A stretch of 6,322 nucleotides of DNA from contig JAICVG010000069.1 of the NCBI GenBank assembly GCA_025935445.1, positions 1-6,322 on the forward strand. The letters run 5' to 3'. Of this stretch, positions 1-5,628 are shown piece by piece. Every line of letters begins with the position of its first letter. Position 1 is the first letter of the stretch. A program made the position numbers and the translations under genes. Below the pieces are notes generated by a model. That model saw only the letters and a list, made by a program, of their open reading frames with translations, did no database searches and was not told the DNA's origin. This DNA comes from Nitrososphaera sp. (GTDB lineage Archaea; Thermoproteota; Nitrososphaeria; Nitrososphaerales; Nitrososphaeraceae).

Positions 1-2
1 AA

Positions 3-68
3 AACCTCAAGTCAAAGAATCTAGAACTACTGCAAAAAGTGGATAGGTTGGAGCGGGAGCTTCGCTAA
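3..68 (+). CDS. C-terminal end of a coiled-coil protein, cut by the window edge
   Basis: Only the last 21 codons and the TAA stop (66-68) are inside the window. The peptide ends LELLQKVDRLERELR. It shows regular heptad spacing: Leu at three successive d positions (residues 2, 9 and 16 of the visible part), and Asn, Val and Leu at the intervening a positions (6, 13, 20), with charged residues in between. That is a typical leucine-zipper-like coiled coil, often found as an oligomerisation tail. Codon choice (CTA, AAG, GAG, AGG) resembles the intact genes of the window. Function cannot be judged from this stub. A 22-codon open frame is short enough to occur by chance, and an opposing frame (7-135, minus) overlaps it, so the call rests on the heptad pattern. 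Confidence 0.45.
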   Translation, partial: NLKSKNLELLQKVDRLERELR

Positions 69-347
69 CTTCTGATAACAAATTCTGAAGATATCCTGTT
101 GAAGAAGCGCTGGCCGCTTCATACATGACCTGCATTCTTATCCTTCAAATATGATGACTTGCGCATATGAATGGGCGACAGGTTTGTTTGTTATCAGCTG
201 CATTTGCACAACCTGCCTACAGACTTTCATTTAATACTTTAATTTTGTTCTTAGGTTAGAGATTCCCTTTGAATGAGCAAGAAGATGCCAACTTCAGTTG
301 TCAGTACAAATTTGTGCATCAAATCACGGTAGTTTATTACAGCTTAA
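69..347. other. Spacer without a convincing gene
   Basis: This stretch follows the coiled-coil stop and is AT-rich, with a T-rich part at about 228-252 that could stop + strand transcription. Two short minus-strand frames lie here: 30 codons from an ATG at 230 to a TAA at 138-140, and 42 codons from an ATG at 135 to a TGA at 7-9. They are almost head to tail but in different frames. They could be remains of one decayed gene, but they are too short to separate from chance, and the second overlaps the coiled-coil tail. Confidence 0.4.
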
Positions 348-653
348 GGTGTAGAAAGTGACCGCCAAGCAGTGAGCTCACTATCGATTTATGATTTATT
401 TGTAATATTGCCAAAATTTGATGACAACTTGCAGTGGAACTAGATCGTGTAATTCATTGTTGGCTTATCGCTCACTACAAAAACTTATAAGATCAAGTGG
501 GCAATCACCTGCAGTCCTGTTGTCAAGTTCTTCGATGTTATTTATCCGGTTTTAGATGAAGCTGCCAAGGCAGGTAATCAAAAGCAAAGGATTGCCAATA
601 TAATGATCGGGAGGGATCATGCGCAGGTCGTCAACTTCCAAGTATCTCCATAG
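348..653 (+). pseudogene. Eroded reading frame with two internal stops, product unknown
   Basis: One frame runs from just after a TAA (345-347) to a TAG (651-653), 102 codons in all. It is interrupted by only two nearby stops, TAG at 441-443 and TAA at 450-452. Both sides read like protein: upstream LSIYDLFVILPKFDDNLQW, downstream TYKIKWAITCSPVVKFFDV and then EAAKAGNQKQRIANIMIGRD. The downstream 66 codons contain no ATG except near the end and no upstream GTG or TTG, so they are unlikely to be a gene by themselves. A GTG at 372-374 could have been the old start. I do not recognise the family. The simplest reading is a gene inactivated by two substitutions. Alternatives are a chance open frame, or a short intact gene using an unusual start. 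It runs convergently toward the acetyltransferase gene, whose stop is only 25 bases away. Confidence 0.38.
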
Positions 654-678
654 TCCAATCATAACTGTGAGAAATGAG

Positions 679-1548
679 CTATGGCTTAAATTGCTTGTTG
701 TAAAGGAGGAACTGCTCTTCTTCTTCTTTTATCACGAATTTATTGATAAATGATGTTACTCGTTTGCTATCGTAACATACTAGCTGCAGACTGTCAAATT
801 TGCCATCTAAGTAAAGGTTCGTTATGAAGGAAACAAGGCGGCAGAGTGAGCTTGCAGACGCAATGTCAAGATAGACTATTTGAAGTATGTTACTCCTGTC
901 CCAGTAACCGCGCTTGTTGATTATTGCAATGCCATCAATGGGCAGGCTAGTCACAACTACACGTTCTTCTTTGACGAAATTTAGAAGTGTTCTATGGTCA
1001 AACGTGTACCACTGCCATGACTTGACATATCTCTTTCCAGACAGGCGGTAGATCTTGGACTGCTGAAGGTACTGCCAGATATCATCTATATCATCAGCAT
1101 TTGCAATTCTTGCATTTGACTCTTGTTGCCTTGGTGTGCTTAGTGCATTGTAGTACATCCACTTTGACACTACCCTAAAACCATTCTTTTCCATCATGCT
1201 CTGTGACGCAAAATTGGTTGCATCCACTATTGCAGACGCCTCTCGGGCGCCTTTCCGCCTTCCATACTCTAGCATTTTTGCGAGGAGCATTGTTGCAATG
1301 TAAGACCGGCGATGATGAGGGTGTACTCTTATTCCTTCAAGCCAAATGCCTTTGCCGTCGGGACAGATAGCAACATGTGACATTGCGATCTTCTCGCCGC
1401 CGGACTCGACTACAAATAGCTGGCCATTCTTTTCGGCGTACCAATAATCCCACACTCTACTGATGTAGTCGCCCCAGCTGAAGGTATGTATGCAAAAACT
1501 GAGGATCTCATCCTTGTCTGATTTTCTAGCTGGCCTGATCGTTATCAT
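679..1548 (-). CDS. GNAT-family N-acetyltransferase with an extra C-terminal domain
   Basis: Probable acetyl-CoA-dependent N-acetyltransferase of 289 residues, cytoplasmic, substrate unknown. The N-terminal domain (about 1-135) begins MITIRPARKSDKDEI, the usual first strand and helix of a GNAT fold. It continues with a core strand (IWLEGIRVHPHH, 68-79), the acetyl-CoA loop and helix (RRSYIATMLL, 80-89), and the NxxxxxxMEKNGF block (112-124) that closes the cofactor site. The family loop is normally R/Q-x-x-G-x-G/A; here it reads R-R-S-Y-I-A, so the conserved Gly is Tyr. Residues 145-289 start again with a GNAT-like ARIANADDIDDIW, suggesting a second, degenerate GNAT-type half, as in other two-domain members of the family. 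The start is set at the ATG 1546-1548; a TTG directly before it would add one residue. There is no Shine-Dalgarno sequence. The gene stands alone, 254 bases from the dCMP deaminase stop. General family is confident; substrate and activity are not. Confidence 0.85.
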   Translation of the reverse strand: MITIRPARKSDKDEILSFCIHTFSWGDYISRVWDYWYAEKNGQLFVVESGGEKIAMSHVAICPDGKGIWLEGIRVHPHHRRSYIATMLLAKMLEYGRRKGAREASAIVDATNFASQSMMEKNGFRVVSKWMYYNALSTPRQQESNARIANADDIDDIWQYLQQSKIYRLSGKRYVKSWQWYTFDHRTLLNFVKEERVVVTSLPIDGIAIINKRGYWDRSNILQIVYLDIASASSLCRLVSFITNLYLDGKFDSLQLVCYDSKRVTSFINKFVIKEEEEQFLLYNKQFKP

Positions 1549-1590
1549 CAAGTTTTCTTATAGCAGCTGGTTCCATCTTGTGCATAAGAG

Positions 1591-1600
1591 TTACTATAAG
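1591..1600 (-). promoter_or_regulatory. Candidate TATA element for the acetyltransferase gene
   Basis: On the minus strand this reads CTTATAGTAA. Archaeal transcription starts about 25 bases after a TATA centre, which would give a start near 1571 and a leader of roughly 22 bases before the ATG at 1548. No Shine-Dalgarno sequence is seen in that leader. The call is based only on sequence and spacing; a TTTATTTAGAA further upstream (about 1613-1623) is an alternative. Confidence 0.3.
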
Positions 1601-1612
1601 CTACTTGACATT

Positions 1613-1741
1613 CTAAATAAATTCAGAGACCTCTACTAGTGAGTCAATCTCTTGAGTATTATGACGCATAGGAATGAATGTGTATATGTGAAACTGGCAT
1701 ATCGCCGGCATATTTTGTATGCAGGCTTGTGTCAATGTCAT
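1613..1741 (-). CDS. Possible 42-residue small protein, hypothetical
   Basis: A short minus-strand frame runs from an ATG at 1739-1741 (with a TTG directly before it) to a TAG at 1613-1615, in the 254-base spacer between the dCMP deaminase and the acetyltransferase, both on the same strand. The peptide starts MTLTQACIQNMPAICQF and ends EIDSLVEVSEFI; it has no membrane segment or recognisable motif. The frame stays open for about 20 more codons upstream. An overlapping frame here is also open and ends HIHIHSYAS, which weakens the case. No ribosome binding site is visible. It may be a real small gene, a remnant, or chance. Confidence 0.18.
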   Translation of the reverse strand: MTLTQACIQNMPAICQFHIYTFIPMRHNTQEIDSLVEVSEFI

Positions 1742-1761
1742 CAAATAAGGTAATTTAAGAC

Positions 1762-1767
1762 AAAAAA
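1762..1767 (-). terminator. T-run behind the dCMP deaminase gene
   Basis: On the minus strand, six T residues follow the dCMP deaminase stop codon by about 35 bases, in the context GCAGTTTTTTGTC. Archaeal RNA polymerase commonly ends transcription at such T-runs without needing a hairpin. A short inverted repeat, ACAGG and CCTGT with a 2-base spacer (1787-1798), lies between the stop and the T-run but has too tight a loop to be a normal hairpin. Confidence 0.35.
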
Positions 1768-1802
1768 CTGCCCGTTAAATTGTGCGACAGGGACCTGTAC
1801 TT

Positions 1803-2333
1803 TTACTTGCTCACTGCCTTTGCTGATGACTCTGGGTCTGCAGTAATTACAGAAAGCCAAGGTTTCAACAGGTCGGGGTTAAGCTTGATCAGCTCTACAT
1901 TTGCATCTCTCAGCAGCTGTGTGCCGTCTTCAGGGTAGTCGGCAAGCACCACTATCCTCTTTATGCCGACACTTATAGCCATCTTGCTGCATTCTAAGCA
2001 GGGAGCAAAAGTAGAGTAGAGCATGGCGCCCTTTGTGCTTCCAGCGTTGCCAAAGAGGGCGCACTGCATTATTGCATTTGCCTCAGCGTGAGTGCACAAG
2101 CAGCGATCAAGGCCTTCGCCGGACTTGACCTCACCCTTGGTTCTGGCAAGACAGCGAAGACATCCGCCCTCGTAGCAGTTCTTTACCCCTGGCGGCGTTC
2201 CATTATAGCCTGTAGCTATCTGCCGGTTGTCCTTGACAATTACTGCGCCGATGTGGCGGGTGAGGCAGTTTGAACGAAGCTTGGCTATTTCTGCTTGCAA
2301 CAGGAAATACGTGTCCCAGTCTGGTCTCTGCAT
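1803..2333 (-). CDS. dCMP deaminase (cytidine/deoxycytidylate deaminase family, ComEB-like)
   Basis: Zinc enzyme that hydrolyses dCMP to dUMP and ammonia, feeding dUMP to thymidylate synthesis; cytoplasmic, 176 residues, a normal length for the family. The zinc site is complete: His82 and the proton-shuttling Glu84 in THAEANAI, and Cys112 and Cys115 in FAPCLECSKM. The N-terminal part has GAVIVKDNRQIATGYNG (29-45), the strand and loop around the substrate and nucleotide-effector site of dCMP deaminases. Between them is a cysteine-rich insert (Cys53, 58, 61, 78, 80) like that of ComEB and phage T4 dCMP deaminase, where such cysteines help hold a second, structural zinc. The GYNG motif and this insert favour dCMP over tRNA or riboflavin deaminases of the same superfamily. 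The ATG at 2331-2333 fits the conserved N-terminus (RPDWDTYFL). A TATA element lies about 27 bases upstream, so the transcript is probably leaderless. It is not in an operon. dCTP/dTTP feedback is known in the family but cannot be confirmed here. Confidence 0.93.
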   Translation of the reverse strand: MQRPDWDTYFLLQAEIAKLRSNCLTRHIGAVIVKDNRQIATGYNGTPPGVKNCYEGGCLRCLARTKGEVKSGEGLDRCLCTHAEANAIMQCALFGNAGSTKGAMLYSTFAPCLECSKMAISVGIKRIVVLADYPEDGTQLLRDANVELIKLNPDLLKPWLSVITADPESSAKAVSK

Positions 2334-2657
2334 TCTCTAGCAGTAGTAACAATTACTATAAAAATTAATATATTATTTTACGAAGCAGAGGCTGTATCTT
2401 TAATAATCTGCTTCTTGTATTCTTGTTGACGGTGCACTTGCCTATCTTCTTGCTCAAGCTGTCGAGGCAATGCTTAGTGTAAATACCAAGGTCTTTTATA
2501 ATCTAAATTGGACTAACGGTTGGAGAAATCAAGAAGATGTGAGGCGGCATACCCTTAGAGGATCTCACTTGTTTATGGATTGGATAAAATGGTGAGTTTG
2601 AGCAAGAGGCTAGACAAAATGCTGCGTTTTTAACTCGGTACTGGCTATAAAAAAATT
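2334..2657. other. Spacer between the dCMP deaminase and the small membrane protein
   Basis: The left end carries the dCMP deaminase promoter. The rest holds two open but unconvincing frames on opposite strands. One is on the plus strand, about 64 codons between stops, with an internal ATG at 2471-2473 giving 38 residues that include four Trp. The other is on the minus strand, about 45 codons ending at TAA 2365-2367, rich in Lys and Arg and without a start codon. They overlap each other, so at most one can be real. No RNA gene or repeat was seen. Confidence 0.4.
2356..2364 (-). promoter_or_regulatory. TATA element of the dCMP deaminase gene, leaderless start
   Basis: On the minus strand this reads TTTTTATAG. 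Its centre (about 2360) is 27 bases from the A of the ATG at 2333, the spacing expected when transcription begins at or next to the start codon. No Shine-Dalgarno sequence is present between the two, which agrees with a leaderless mRNA. A second AT-rich candidate, AATATATTA (about 2368-2376), would give a leader of around 14 bases. Confidence 0.5.
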
Positions 2658-2900
2658 CTAGTAGTTGCCAATCATTAATCTTTTGCGTCTCAAGAGCAAC
2701 TCATCCTTTGCCAGACGGAGCCCTATCAACCCTACAAACACCGTCATAGTCGTCAGTCCTGCCACAGCGTACCATTCCATTATGAGACTCGAACCTCCAC
2801 CTCCATCGAAGCCAGCCACATCTTGCTGATCCTCCATACGGAGTCCATCGAAGTCAGAGTAGGAACAAATCCCAGCACATTCCACCCGATCGATCCACAC
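2658..2900 (-). CDS. Small single-span membrane protein, hypothetical
   Basis: An 80-residue frame. Residues 1-40 are acidic and polar with three or more Asp clusters and end in a GGGGSS linker. Residues about 42-64 (EWYAVAGLTTMTVFVGLIGL and following) form one membrane helix, and the tail AKDELLLRRKRLM is basic. By the positive-inside rule the N-terminus lies outside and the C-terminus in the cytoplasm. This layout matches the C-terminal anchor of a surface protein, so it may be a small anchored protein or the left-over end of a larger one. The start is uncertain: GTG at 2898-2900 is the longest; GTG at codon 6, ATG at codon 22 and ATG at codon 41 are alternatives. An AT-rich element (2917-2925) sits only about 21 bases before the first GTG, which is slightly too close for a leaderless start there and fits the second GTG better. 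No family recognised. Confidence 0.45.
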   Translation of the reverse strand: MWIDRVECAGICSYSDFDGLRMEDQQDVAGFDGGGGSSLIMEWYAVAGLTTMTVFVGLIGLRLAKDELLLRRKRLMIGNY

Positions 2901-3224
2901 ATTGTTTTCATTCGAAGTATATTAACAGCAAATAGAATGATTAACTCTTCTCAGATGTATTTTGTAACTATCAGCTTCAGATCATAATAATTTGAAGGTG
3001 CGAACAATATCATAAATGGTTTTGAGCAGTTAAACATCAATATGATAGCCCATAACCGCGTGTTACTAGAGATAGGAGGTTATATCTTGCCAGTAGACGC
3101 ATGTTGTATACAGAAATAGGCAAAAATAAATCGACATTTTCAGTCTATTCTCTGTTACATTTTCAAAATTTGGAAACGGCTCAGAGCTAGAAAGCAATCA
3201 TCATTACCATTTCCATATAACAGC
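2901..3224. other. Divergent spacer upstream of polX
   Basis: AT-rich region between the minus-strand small membrane protein and polX. It holds one plus-strand frame of about 42 codons between stops, with an ATG at 3042-3044 and a TAG at 3117-3119 (25 residues, MIAHNRVLLEIGGYIL and on). In the same frame a TTG at 3087-3089 is preceded by AGGAGGT (3074-3080) at 6-base spacing, the best Shine-Dalgarno match in the window. A mini-gene or regulatory leader is possible but not shown. No RNA gene or direct repeat was recognised. Confidence 0.35.
2917..2925 (-). promoter_or_regulatory. Candidate TATA element for the small membrane protein
   Basis: On the minus strand this reads TTAATATAC. From its centre near 2921 a start around 2895 is expected, just inside the longest version of the small membrane protein and about 10 bases before its second GTG codon. 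It therefore supports expression but argues for the shorter start. Confidence 0.28.
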
Positions 3225-3244
3225 GTGTCTTTTATTATAGACAC
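3225..3244. promoter_or_regulatory. Inverted repeat enclosing the polX TATA box, possible operator
   Basis: GTGTCT (3225-3230) and AGACAC (3239-3244) are perfect 6-bp inverted arms. The 8-base spacer TTTATTAT and the next base supply the best TATA match upstream of polX (TTTATTATA, 3231-3239). From that element a transcription start near 3260 and a leader of about 35 bases are expected. A dimeric repressor bound to the arms would directly block TBP binding. The repeat is seen in the sequence; the regulatory role is inferred. Confidence 0.42.
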
Positions 3245-3295
3245 CTAGCAGATAAACGTTAAGAACCCGGCTGGCAGGTTTACTCATACCAGTTG

Positions 3296-5023
3296 ATGAA
3301 GAATTCTGACGTTGCCAAGGCTATGCGCGACCTTGGATTTCTCACAGAAATGATGGAAGAGGATCCTAATGTGCAATTTCGAGCTCGCGCCTACTATAGG
3401 GCTGCAGACACGATCGCAAGCCTCCAAGAAAATGTTACCGACATATACGGCAGACAGGGAGTGAACGGGCTACTAGAGATCCCGGCGGTTGGTAAGGCAA
3501 TCGCGTCGAAGATAGAAGAATACCTCAAGGGAGGCAAGATTCAGCATCTTGAAGAACTAAAGGCAAAAGTGCCTATCGATATAGACGAGCTGTATGGCAT
3601 AGAAGGTATAGGCCCAAAGACAATAAAGATGTTCTATGACAAGCTGCAGATAAAGAACCTAGCTGATCTAGAAAAAGCCGCCACCGAAGGCAAACTGAAG
3701 ACCTTGCAGGGCTTTACGGAGAAAAAAGAACAAGACTTCTTTAAGCGGATTGAGTTTTTCAAGAGGGGCAAGGGCCGCCTCATAATTGGCGAGGTCTACC
3801 CGCTTGTGAAGCAGATCGAGAAGCGTCTTCAACATATTGCAGGCGTCAAAAATGCAGTTGCAGCTGGTTCGATCCGTCGCATGAAAGAGACTATTGGCGA
3901 TATTGACTATCTAGTGGCAGCCAACGACCCGAAGCGAGTGATAGATTTTTTTGTCAAAATGCCAGAGGTACAAGAGATTCTTGGCATGGGCCAGGCCAAG
4001 GCATTTGTGAAGCTTGCCAGCGGTATCGATGCTGACCTACTAGTAGTGCCTGAAGAAAGCTGGGGCGCGGCTCTTCAGTATTTCACTGGAAGCAAAGAGC
4101 ATTCTGTTCAATTGCGCAAGATAGCGATATCAAAAGGCTTTCGTCTGAATGAGTGGGGTATTTTTAAAGGCGACAAGCGCATTGCAGGAGCAACAGAAGA
4201 GGAAGTATACAAAACACTAGGCCTACAGTGGATCCCGCCAGAGATGCGAGAGAACGCCGGCGAGATAGAGCTTGGAAGGCAAGACAAGGTACCTAAGCTA
4301 GTCGAGTATGGGAGCCTGAAAGGAGACCTGCAGGTACATAGCGAAAACAGTGATGGGACGGCAACCATAGAAGAGATGGCCCGCGGTGCTAAGGCATTTG
4401 GTCTTGATTATATTGCAATCACTGACCACACAAAGAGCCTGAAGCTCGCCGGCGGCCTTGAAGAACAGGAACTTTTGGAGCAGGCGGACAAGATATCACA
4501 ACTCAATGACAGACTAAGAAAAGAATTCCGTATCCTCTCCTCAGCTGAGGTCAACATCATGAAGGATGGCTCGCTTGACATTCCAAATACGGTCCTTGAC
4601 AAACTTGATATCGTAGGCGCTGCAATACATTCGCATTTTAACCTGCCAATTGAAACGCAAACAGAGCGGCTGATAAAAGCTGCCAAAAACCCAAGCGTCG
4701 ATATTCTGTTCCATCCTACTGGCAGGCTCATAAACAGGCGTGCTGGCTACCTTGTCGACATTGAGAAACTAATTGATGTTGCAAAGGATACTAACACAGT
4801 TCTTGAAATTGATGCGCACTATGATAGGCTCGACCTAAAAGATGAATATGTGAGAATGGCAGTAAGAAATGGAGTCAAACTAGTCATCGACTCTGATGCG
4901 CATCATCCTATTCATTACTCCTTTCTTACATTTGGTATAGCGCAGGCAAGGCGCGGCTGGGCTATACAATCAGACATCCTTAATACACTGCCGGCAGACA
5001 AGTTACTCAACGCATTAAAGTAA
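3296..5023 (+). CDS. polX: Family X DNA polymerase with PHP nuclease domain (PolX)
   Basis: DNA repair polymerase of 575 residues, close to the roughly 570 usual for bacterial and archaeal PolX; it fills short gaps in base-excision repair. Order: 8-kDa domain (1-90) with the helix-hairpin-helix LLEIPAVGKAIASKI (59-73), a second hairpin YGIEGIGPKTI (100-110), then the nucleotidyltransferase palm. GSIRRMKETIGDIDYL (191-206) gives catalytic Asp202 and Asp204, and IDADLL (244-249) gives the third, Asp245. YFTGSKEHS (262-270) is the conserved nucleotide-contact loop. The C-terminal PHP domain (341-575) has DLQVHSENSDG (344-354), TDHT (His378), SAEVN (Glu418), IHSH (His445, His447), FHPTGR (His473) and DSDAHH (Asp534, His536); in relatives it supplies 3'-5' exonuclease and AP-endonuclease activity. 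The first His of the PHP HxH motif is Gln346. I start at ATG 3296; a TTG directly before it would add one residue. Only a weak AGGT at 3276-3279 resembles a ribosome site. A membrane-protein gene follows after 35 bases. Confidence 0.96.
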   Translation: MKNSDVAKAMRDLGFLTEMMEEDPNVQFRARAYYRAADTIASLQENVTDIYGRQGVNGLLEIPAVGKAIASKIEEYLKGGKIQHLEELKAKVPIDIDELYGIEGIGPKTIKMFYDKLQIKNLADLEKAATEGKLKTLQGFTEKKEQDFFKRIEFFKRGKGRLIIGEVYPLVKQIEKRLQHIAGVKNAVAAGSIRRMKETIGDIDYLVAANDPKRVIDFFVKMPEVQEILGMGQAKAFVKLASGIDADLLVVPEESWGAALQYFTGSKEHSVQLRKIAISKGFRLNEWGIFKGDKRIAGATEEEVYKTLGLQWIPPEMRENAGEIELGRQDKVPKLVEYGSLKGDLQVHSENSDGTATIEEMARGAKAFGLDYIAITDHTKSLKLAGGLEEQELLEQADKISQLNDRLRKEFRILSSAEVNIMKDGSLDIPNTVLDKLDIVGAAIHSHFNLPIETQTERLIKAAKNPSVDILFHPTGRLINRRAGYLVDIEKLIDVAKDTNTVLEIDAHYDRLDLKDEYVRMAVRNGVKLVIDSDAHHPIHYSFLTFGIAQARRGWAIQSDILNTLPADKLLNALK

Positions 5024-5024
5024 A

Positions 5025-5033
5025 TCATATATC
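5025..5033 (+). promoter_or_regulatory. TATA element for the four-span membrane protein
   Basis: TCATATATC lies just after the polX stop codon, with its centre about 29 bases before the GTG start at 5059. This is the spacing of a leaderless or nearly leaderless archaeal transcript, so the gene may have its own promoter besides read-through from polX. A GTGAT at 5043-5047 could pair weakly with the 16S rRNA end in a polX read-through mRNA, but its 11-base spacing is long. Confidence 0.42.
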
Positions 5034-5058
5034 ATGTATGTAGTGATACTTTATCCCT

Positions 5059-5610
5059 GTGCGCACGACATTTGAACAGGATAACTTGAAAGCAAGGAAG
5101 ATATTTCTTGGTGTCTTTTACTTTTGTGCCTTTGTTATGGCATCGATAACGTTCTATGCCATATATGTAAGCCTTGGAGAGTACTTGCAGACCGGTAGGG
5201 TCATAATAGGTGAGGTGTTAGTAGATACGGAATTCCCGTTCAAAGGGATGGCCAAGCTCACCACCTATTTGATGATAGTGTCTGTGGTTGGATGGTATTG
5301 CGTGGTCAAATTGGGTGGCGAAAAGGTAAAAGGTATTCCCCAATGGCTCAAATCTATCCTGCAGTTGATAGTACTTGCCATGGCAGTTGCGTCTCTCTAT
5401 GAATTTGTATACAACTTTATCGTATGGAACTCACTGATTACTTCAGATGCAATAAGAGGAGTAATGAGATTTGATGATCTTAGTGTAGAATACCCAAACC
5501 CCGAAACTCCTTGGAACTTGGTATTTGCGACCAAAATGTCCCTTGCTGCGTTCTTGATCTCAGCTCACGGCTTCTATACAATGTCCAAGCCTGAAAAAAA
5601 GTCAGAATAG
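5059..5610 (+). CDS. Four-span integral membrane protein, unknown function
   Basis: A 183-residue protein with four likely membrane helices: about 16-38 (FLGVFYFCAFVMASITFYAI), 66-84 (LTTYLMIVSVVGWYCVV), 99-123 (ILQLIVLAMAVASLYEFV) and 153-174 (LVFATKMSLAAFLISAHGF). The short N-terminus holds Lys and Arg, the loop between helices 2 and 3 is basic (KLGGEKVKGIPQWLK), and the tail ends SKPEKKSE. The positive-inside rule thus puts both ends in the cytoplasm. The two outward loops (about 39-65 and 124-152) are acidic or polar; the second carries DDLSVEYPNPETPW. The start is GTG 5059-5061; no other start codon occurs before residue 27. It lies 35 bases after polX on the same strand but has its own TATA-like element. 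I recognise no family or catalytic motif; the function is unknown and the link to PolX may only be positional. Confidence 0.85.
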   Translation: MRTTFEQDNLKARKIFLGVFYFCAFVMASITFYAIYVSLGEYLQTGRVIIGEVLVDTEFPFKGMAKLTTYLMIVSVVGWYCVVKLGGEKVKGIPQWLKSILQLIVLAMAVASLYEFVYNFIVWNSLITSDAIRGVMRFDDLSVEYPNPETPWNLVFATKMSLAAFLISAHGFYTMSKPEKKSE

Positions 5611-5628
5611 CCATCTTTGCTCTGACTT
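5599..5628. terminator. Inverted repeat at a convergent gene boundary
   Basis: AAGTCAGA (5599-5606) and TCTGACTT (5621-5628) are perfect 8-bp inverted arms with a 14-base spacer. They overlap the stop of the four-span membrane protein (5608-5610) and the stop of the decayed minus-strand frame (5627-5629). The position suits a bidirectional terminator or an mRNA-end stem. There is no clear T-run after either arm, so termination is only suggested. Confidence 0.38.

Noticed and set aside
180..215. Inverted pair CAGGTT and AACCTG
   Set aside because: Short arms with a long spacer and no supporting context; expected by chance.
7..230. Two short minus-strand frames (ATG 135 to TGA 7-9; ATG 230 to TAA 138-140) that might be one frameshifted gene
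   Set aside because: They are short, not in one frame, unrecognised, and one overlaps the better supported coiled-coil tail on the plus strand.
603..620. Inverted repeat ATGATC and GATCAT with a 6-base G-rich spacer
   Set aside because: Only 6-bp arms, isolated, inside the eroded plus-strand frame, and not positioned at any promoter or gene end.
2088..2273. Plus-strand open frame of 61 codons across the dCMP deaminase gene
   Set aside because: It is the antisense shadow of the zinc-binding and cysteine-rich part of a clear dCMP deaminase.
2395..2590. Plus-strand frame of 64 codons with an internal ATG giving a Trp-rich 38-residue peptide
   Set aside because: Such length is expected by chance in AT-rich spacer; it overlaps another open frame on the opposite strand and has no clear promoter or ribosome site.
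4108..4731. Minus-strand open frames of 86 and 107 codons inside polX
   Set aside because: They lie fully antisense to strongly conserved PHP-domain coding sequence, are rich in Ser and Arg as expected for shadows, and have no promoter or motif.
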